The position numbers and the translations under genes are program-made. Below, piece by piece: positions 61,368 through 64,000 of a stretch of 64,000 nucleotides of DNA (position 1 is its first letter; each line of letters starts with the position of its first letter). This DNA is from Pseudomonas sp. Bc-h (GTDB lineage Bacteria > Pseudomonadota > Gammaproteobacteria > Pseudomonadales > Pseudomonadaceae), in contig NZ_MUIN01000010.1 of assembly GCF_002080045.1 (NCBI RefSeq), positions 124,001-188,000 of the forward strand. The letters are read 5' to 3'. Below the pieces are notes generated by a model. It ran no database searches and was not told where the DNA came from. It worked only from the letters and a program-made list of their open reading frames with translations.

Positions 61368-62755
61368 GGTCAGCGCGGCTGTCCGTGAAGCTTGGTATCA
61401 CCGTCACTGCAATGAGTGCTGTTCTGGTTCTGGTAATGGCGACGTTCGCTTTAGCATCAATTTGGCGCCAGCTCGATATCCAGGCAAAGGATGGACTCAA
61501 GGAGAAGTTGTCGCAGGTTGAGCACAGTCTCGCGGAGGGCTCGTCCTCGGTTGCCGATATCGTCCTACACCCTCATAACCTGCGGGATCAGATCGTCGGT
61601 CACGATAACCTTACGCTCACGATCATGGACTCAAGTATTCCTCGAATACTCCTACTGAACCTAGGAGAAGGAGAAGGCGCAGAACTACCTGTGCCAAAAA
61701 TCAACACGAGCGCTTTGGAATTCAAAGAGGTTGACGCGGCAGAGGGCTTTGAGACGCTCATGGCCTACAAGCTCATCCGACTCAAGAGTGATCAGCAAAT
61801 TCTGGTGATGCTCACTCTCGATAGGAAAAGCGATTACACATTACTGACGGCCTATGTGAAATCGACTCTGATTGCCCTACCTCTGATCTTACTGATCGTA
61901 GGTGGTTGCGCATGGTGGGTAGTGCACCGTGGACTGAAACCCTTGCGGGCGTTCCGCCGGGTTGCAGAGAGCATTTCTGCCAGAGACCTGTCGCATCGGA
62001 TGAAAGTCCAAGGGCTACCTGAGGAACTGAGCGACCTCGCTCATGCCGTGAATTTCATGCTCCATCGGCTGGACAGCGACGTGCAACAACTGGCGCAGTT
62101 TTCAGACGACCTAGCGCACGAGCTGCGCTCGCCTATGAACAATTTGATGGGAACGGCGCAGGTCACGCTATCGAGAGAAAGGCCACCTCAAGAATACAAG
62201 CAGGTGCTGGAATCCTGTACTGAAGAACTCGAGCGCCTGTCACGGATGGTGTCCCAGATGCTTTTTCTGGCAAGTGTGAGCCAGCCTTCAGCGCCACTGA
62301 CATTCAGTAGCGTCGATCTCCAAGAGGAGGCCACTAAGGTCTCGGAGTTGTTCGCGATTTCCGCTGAAGAGAAGAAAATGTCTGTGGAGGTGTCTGGTGA
62401 AGGCACAGTGTTGGGAGACAAGTTGATGATCCAGCGCGCGATCTCAAATCTGCTGTCCAACGCGATTAGGCATGGTTCACCTGGCAGCACAGTCACGCTT
62501 GGCCTCTCCACGTTTGCTGACGAAATGCTGCTCTCCGTCAGTAACGCTGGTGAAGGCATCGAGGCAGAACATTTGCCCCGCCTGTTCGACCGGTTTTACC
62601 GAGTTCACCCGAGCCGGTCTCGCCAGCAAGGAGGGACTGGCCTTGGGTTGGCTATCGTACGCTCCATCATGAGCCTACACGAAGGGCGGGTTACCGTGAG
62701 AAGTGAGCTTGGTCGCATCACTACCTTCAGCCTGATCTTCCCAAAGGCTGTGTGA
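61364..62755 (+). CDS. czcS: Heavy-metal sensor histidine kinase (CzcS/IrlS type)
   Basis: This is a 463-aa sensor kinase. Membrane segments at about 10-33 and 168-187 flank a periplasmic domain; a HAMP domain follows. The phospho-accepting H252 lies in SDDLAHELRSPMN. N and G boxes are intact (NLLSNAIRHGSPG, FDRFYRVHPSRSR, GTGLGLAIVRS). The sensor loop has few cysteines or methionines and several histidines and acids, which fits a borderline metal such as zinc rather than Cu(I). Gene order supports pairing with the regulator upstream. Confidence 0.85.
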   Translation: MRSARLSVKLGITVTAMSAVLVLVMATFALASIWRQLDIQAKDGLKEKLSQVEHSLAEGSSSVADIVLHPHNLRDQIVGHDNLTLTIMDSSIPRILLLNLGEGEGAELPVPKINTSALEFKEVDAAEGFETLMAYKLIRLKSDQQILVMLTLDRKSDYTLLTAYVKSTLIALPLILLIVGGCAWWVVHRGLKPLRAFRRVAESISARDLSHRMKVQGLPEELSDLAHAVNFMLHRLDSDVQQLAQFSDDLAHELRSPMNNLMGTAQVTLSRERPPQEYKQVLESCTEELERLSRMVSQMLFLASVSQPSAPLTFSSVDLQEEATKVSELFAISAEEKKMSVEVSGEGTVLGDKLMIQRAISNLLSNAIRHGSPGSTVTLGLSTFADEMLLSVSNAGEGIEAEHLPRLFDRFYRVHPSRSRQQGGTGLGLAIVRSIMSLHEGRVTVRSELGRITTFSLIFPKAV

Positions 62756-62849
62756 AATTGCCTGCAGCTAGATCGACTTCGGTTTGAAATCCCAATACTC
62801 GGTGCAAGTGCATCGGGTTTCTCATTTGCATAGCATCGCTCAGAGCGCT

Positions 62850-62884
62850 TGTCGGCCTGCTGCCTTACCAGCAGTAAACCGACA
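62850..62884. terminator. Hairpin between czcS and HTH gene
   Basis: TGTCGG (62850-62855) with CCGACA, and inner CTGCTG with CAGCAG, form an interrupted stem. It lies between the convergent czcS and HTH genes. No T-run is present, so the terminator role is tentative. Confidence 0.5.
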
Positions 62885-62897
62885 GGCCTTCTCAGAG

Positions 62898-63410
62898 TCA
62901 AAAACCCAAGCTCGGAGGCTCTTGAGCCGACAATTGGATGTCACGGAACGTCGGGTTGGTTGCGAAGAGGAATGGAGCAGACACAAGAATTGTTCCGTCG
63001 GCATTCCACTGAGGGCCGTTGAGAACCGGCAATTGATTCCAACGGTTGGCGACCGAATTCCGGCAGCCTGGCGAGCCCCAATATTGCTGAGCGAACTCCA
63101 GAAGATCGTCTTCATTACTCGGCAGTTCGGAAGAGATGACCGACCAGTTGAGCTGCCCTAGGTAGCTGGCATAGCGTTCAGCAGTCGCCATTACAGCCGA
63201 CGGCCACACCTGAAAACCTCTGCACACTCTGATGAATATCTCGAACTGCATCGGGGCTTTCCCCGACTCGATTTTTGTCCACGCACTCGGAGTCTTGGCG
63301 ATCCACTCAGCTACCTGAGCCTGATGGAGGCCTCTCTCGGTGCGGAGTTCCCTAAGGATGACGGTACAAATGGTTGTTACGGTGGTGACTTTCTCTGATG
63401 TGGCTGACAT
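62898..63410 (-). CDS. XRE-family helix-turn-helix protein
   Basis: This is a 170-aa protein with an N-terminal XRE helix-turn-helix (about 18-70: LRELRTERGLHQAQVAEWI, then SAWTKIESGKA). The C-terminal ~100 residues are unrecognised (LEFAQQYWGSPGCRNSVANR, PFLFATNPTFRDIQ). No ligand or toxin domain is seen. It is monocistronic; a dyad at 63464-63492 upstream is a candidate self-operator. It could be an island regulator or an antitoxin without visible partner. Confidence 0.75.
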   Translation of the reverse strand: MSATSEKVTTVTTICTVILRELRTERGLHQAQVAEWIAKTPSAWTKIESGKAPMQFEIFIRVCRGFQVWPSAVMATAERYASYLGQLNWSVISSELPSNEDDLLEFAQQYWGSPGCRNSVANRWNQLPVLNGPQWNADGTILVSAPFLFATNPTFRDIQLSAQEPPSLGF

Positions 63411-63460
63411 GGCTACGACTCAAGATGGCTAACAGGTAGCTGAAATCATACCCAAACAAA

Positions 63461-63495
63461 GTCCCTATTGGAACCTACACATTCCCAATAGGAAC
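63461..63495. promoter_or_regulatory. Inverted repeat upstream of the XRE gene
   Basis: CCTATTGG (63464-63471) and CCAATAGG (63485-63492) are perfect 8-bp arms, extendable to 10 of 11 pairs, separated by 13 nt. It lies 51-85 nt upstream of the XRE gene start. It is a plausible autoregulatory operator. Confidence 0.6.
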
Positions 63496-63811
63496 ATTGC
63501 ATTTCTCTATGAGGTTTTATGGATTCCCAAAAAAACTTCACAAAATTTGCGAAAGTCCTTTTCGGCTCTGTATGTCGCCGATGGGACGCTGAATTTTTTA
63601 CTGAAACTCGCTTTTATCAGGGCAGATGAAGACGGTAATGCCAAAAGCCACTGACAGCCCTCCTGCGATCACGGGATAGGCGAGTCATATCCCGCAGCGG
63701 CACAGACTGCCCTTCCAAAAAGGATTTTCTCATCCGGTTACACATTCAATTTGCGATACCCATCCGCTTGCGCGGACGCTACAGCGAAGCCTATTCAGAG
63801 AGATCCGAATC
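63496..63811. other. Gene-free stretch before the last DUF411 gene
   Basis: No gene is supported here. I find no cop-type box or clear hairpin. The promoter of the following DUF411 gene should be within it. Confidence 0.4.
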
Positions 63812-64000
63812 ATGACCTTGCGTACACGAAGAGTCCTGCGTGCCTTGGGCGCAATTGCAGGTATCAGTATGTTCACCTTCGCTCAAGCAGCCACAACGTC
63901 AATAGACGTCTATCGAGATCCGAACTGCGGCTGTTGCACCAAGTGGATCAGCTACCTTAAGGACAATGGATATGAGGTAGTGGATCACGTGGAAAACAAC
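63812..64000 (+). CDS. DUF411 protein, cut by window edge
   Basis: The first 63 codons of a DUF411 protein. A signal peptide (ALGAIAGISMFTFAQA) precedes IDVYRDPNCGCCTKW with C39, C41 and C42. It matches the intact copy at 38453-38899 closely (NCGCC, then DNGYEVVDHVENN against SNGFKVIDHVESN). GAGAG precedes the ATG at 63812. It is the third DUF411 locus of the window and suggests the metal-resistance cluster continues to the right. Confidence 0.85.
   Translation, partial: MTLRTRRVLRALGAIAGISMFTFAQAATTSIDVYRDPNCGCCTKWISYLKDNGYEVVDHVENN

Overview
The window reads as a Pseudomonas chromosome of the fluorescens type: GC-rich coding, dense operons with ATGA overlaps, and families typical of the genus (DUF2790 and PtrA-like small proteins, an OprD porin, CopABCD). 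About 17.3 kb of ordinary chromosome on the left is joined to more than 46 kb of accessory DNA that runs off the right end. The proposed junction, near 17,280, is a 26-nt 3' fragment of a tRNA-Ser-like gene that still has its own terminator.

Left chromosome (1-17,240). Nine minus-strand genes (8145 down to 92) form one tightly packed operon: two paralogous periplasmic solute receptors, an FAD-linked 2-hydroxyacid dehydrogenase, a PLP aminotransferase, two ABC permeases, the ABC ATPase, a thiol-dioxygenase-like cupin and a glutathione transferase. A divergent LysR regulator faces it. Nearby are a secreted esterase, a flavin monooxygenase and a sulfonate-type receptor, so uptake and breakdown of an organosulfur or amino-acid-like compound is a reasonable inference. 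Hemerythrin, a bile-acid/sodium-symporter-like carrier, a GGDEF membrane protein and two hypothetical genes follow.

Mobile and defence-like segment (17,280-31,700). Three co-oriented genes, gmtY-gmtZ-gmtX (24,040 to 18,460), match the layout of Gamma-Mobile-Trio recombination modules. Upstream of gmtY lie three tandem 31-32-bp repeats made of a TTAGTACAC-type dyad plus a GGCCGG block. An intact IS66-family element (25,577-27,961, 24-bp perfect terminal repeats, 8-bp target duplication) has landed next to the ribosome-binding site of a HAD hydrolase gene. An Abi-like gene, an orphan MbcA/ParS/Xre antitoxin-type domain and several unknowns accompany them.

Metal-resistance segment (32,040-64,000). 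An arsenic operon (arsR, arsB, two arsenate reductases of different families, arsH, plus a third reductase with an in-frame stop) is followed by copRS, copABCD, a cusCBA-cusF copper/silver efflux operon, an OprD porin, small PtrA/DUF2790 copper-responsive-type proteins, czcD, czcCBA and a second two-component pair (czcRS-like). Boxes of the form TTAC-N6-GTAA recur at cop, PtrA/DUF2790 and czc promoters, which suggests control by the CopR-type regulators. A MerR-type operator also precedes czcRS. DUF411 copper-associated proteins occur three times: one intact, one decayed and one cut by the window edge.
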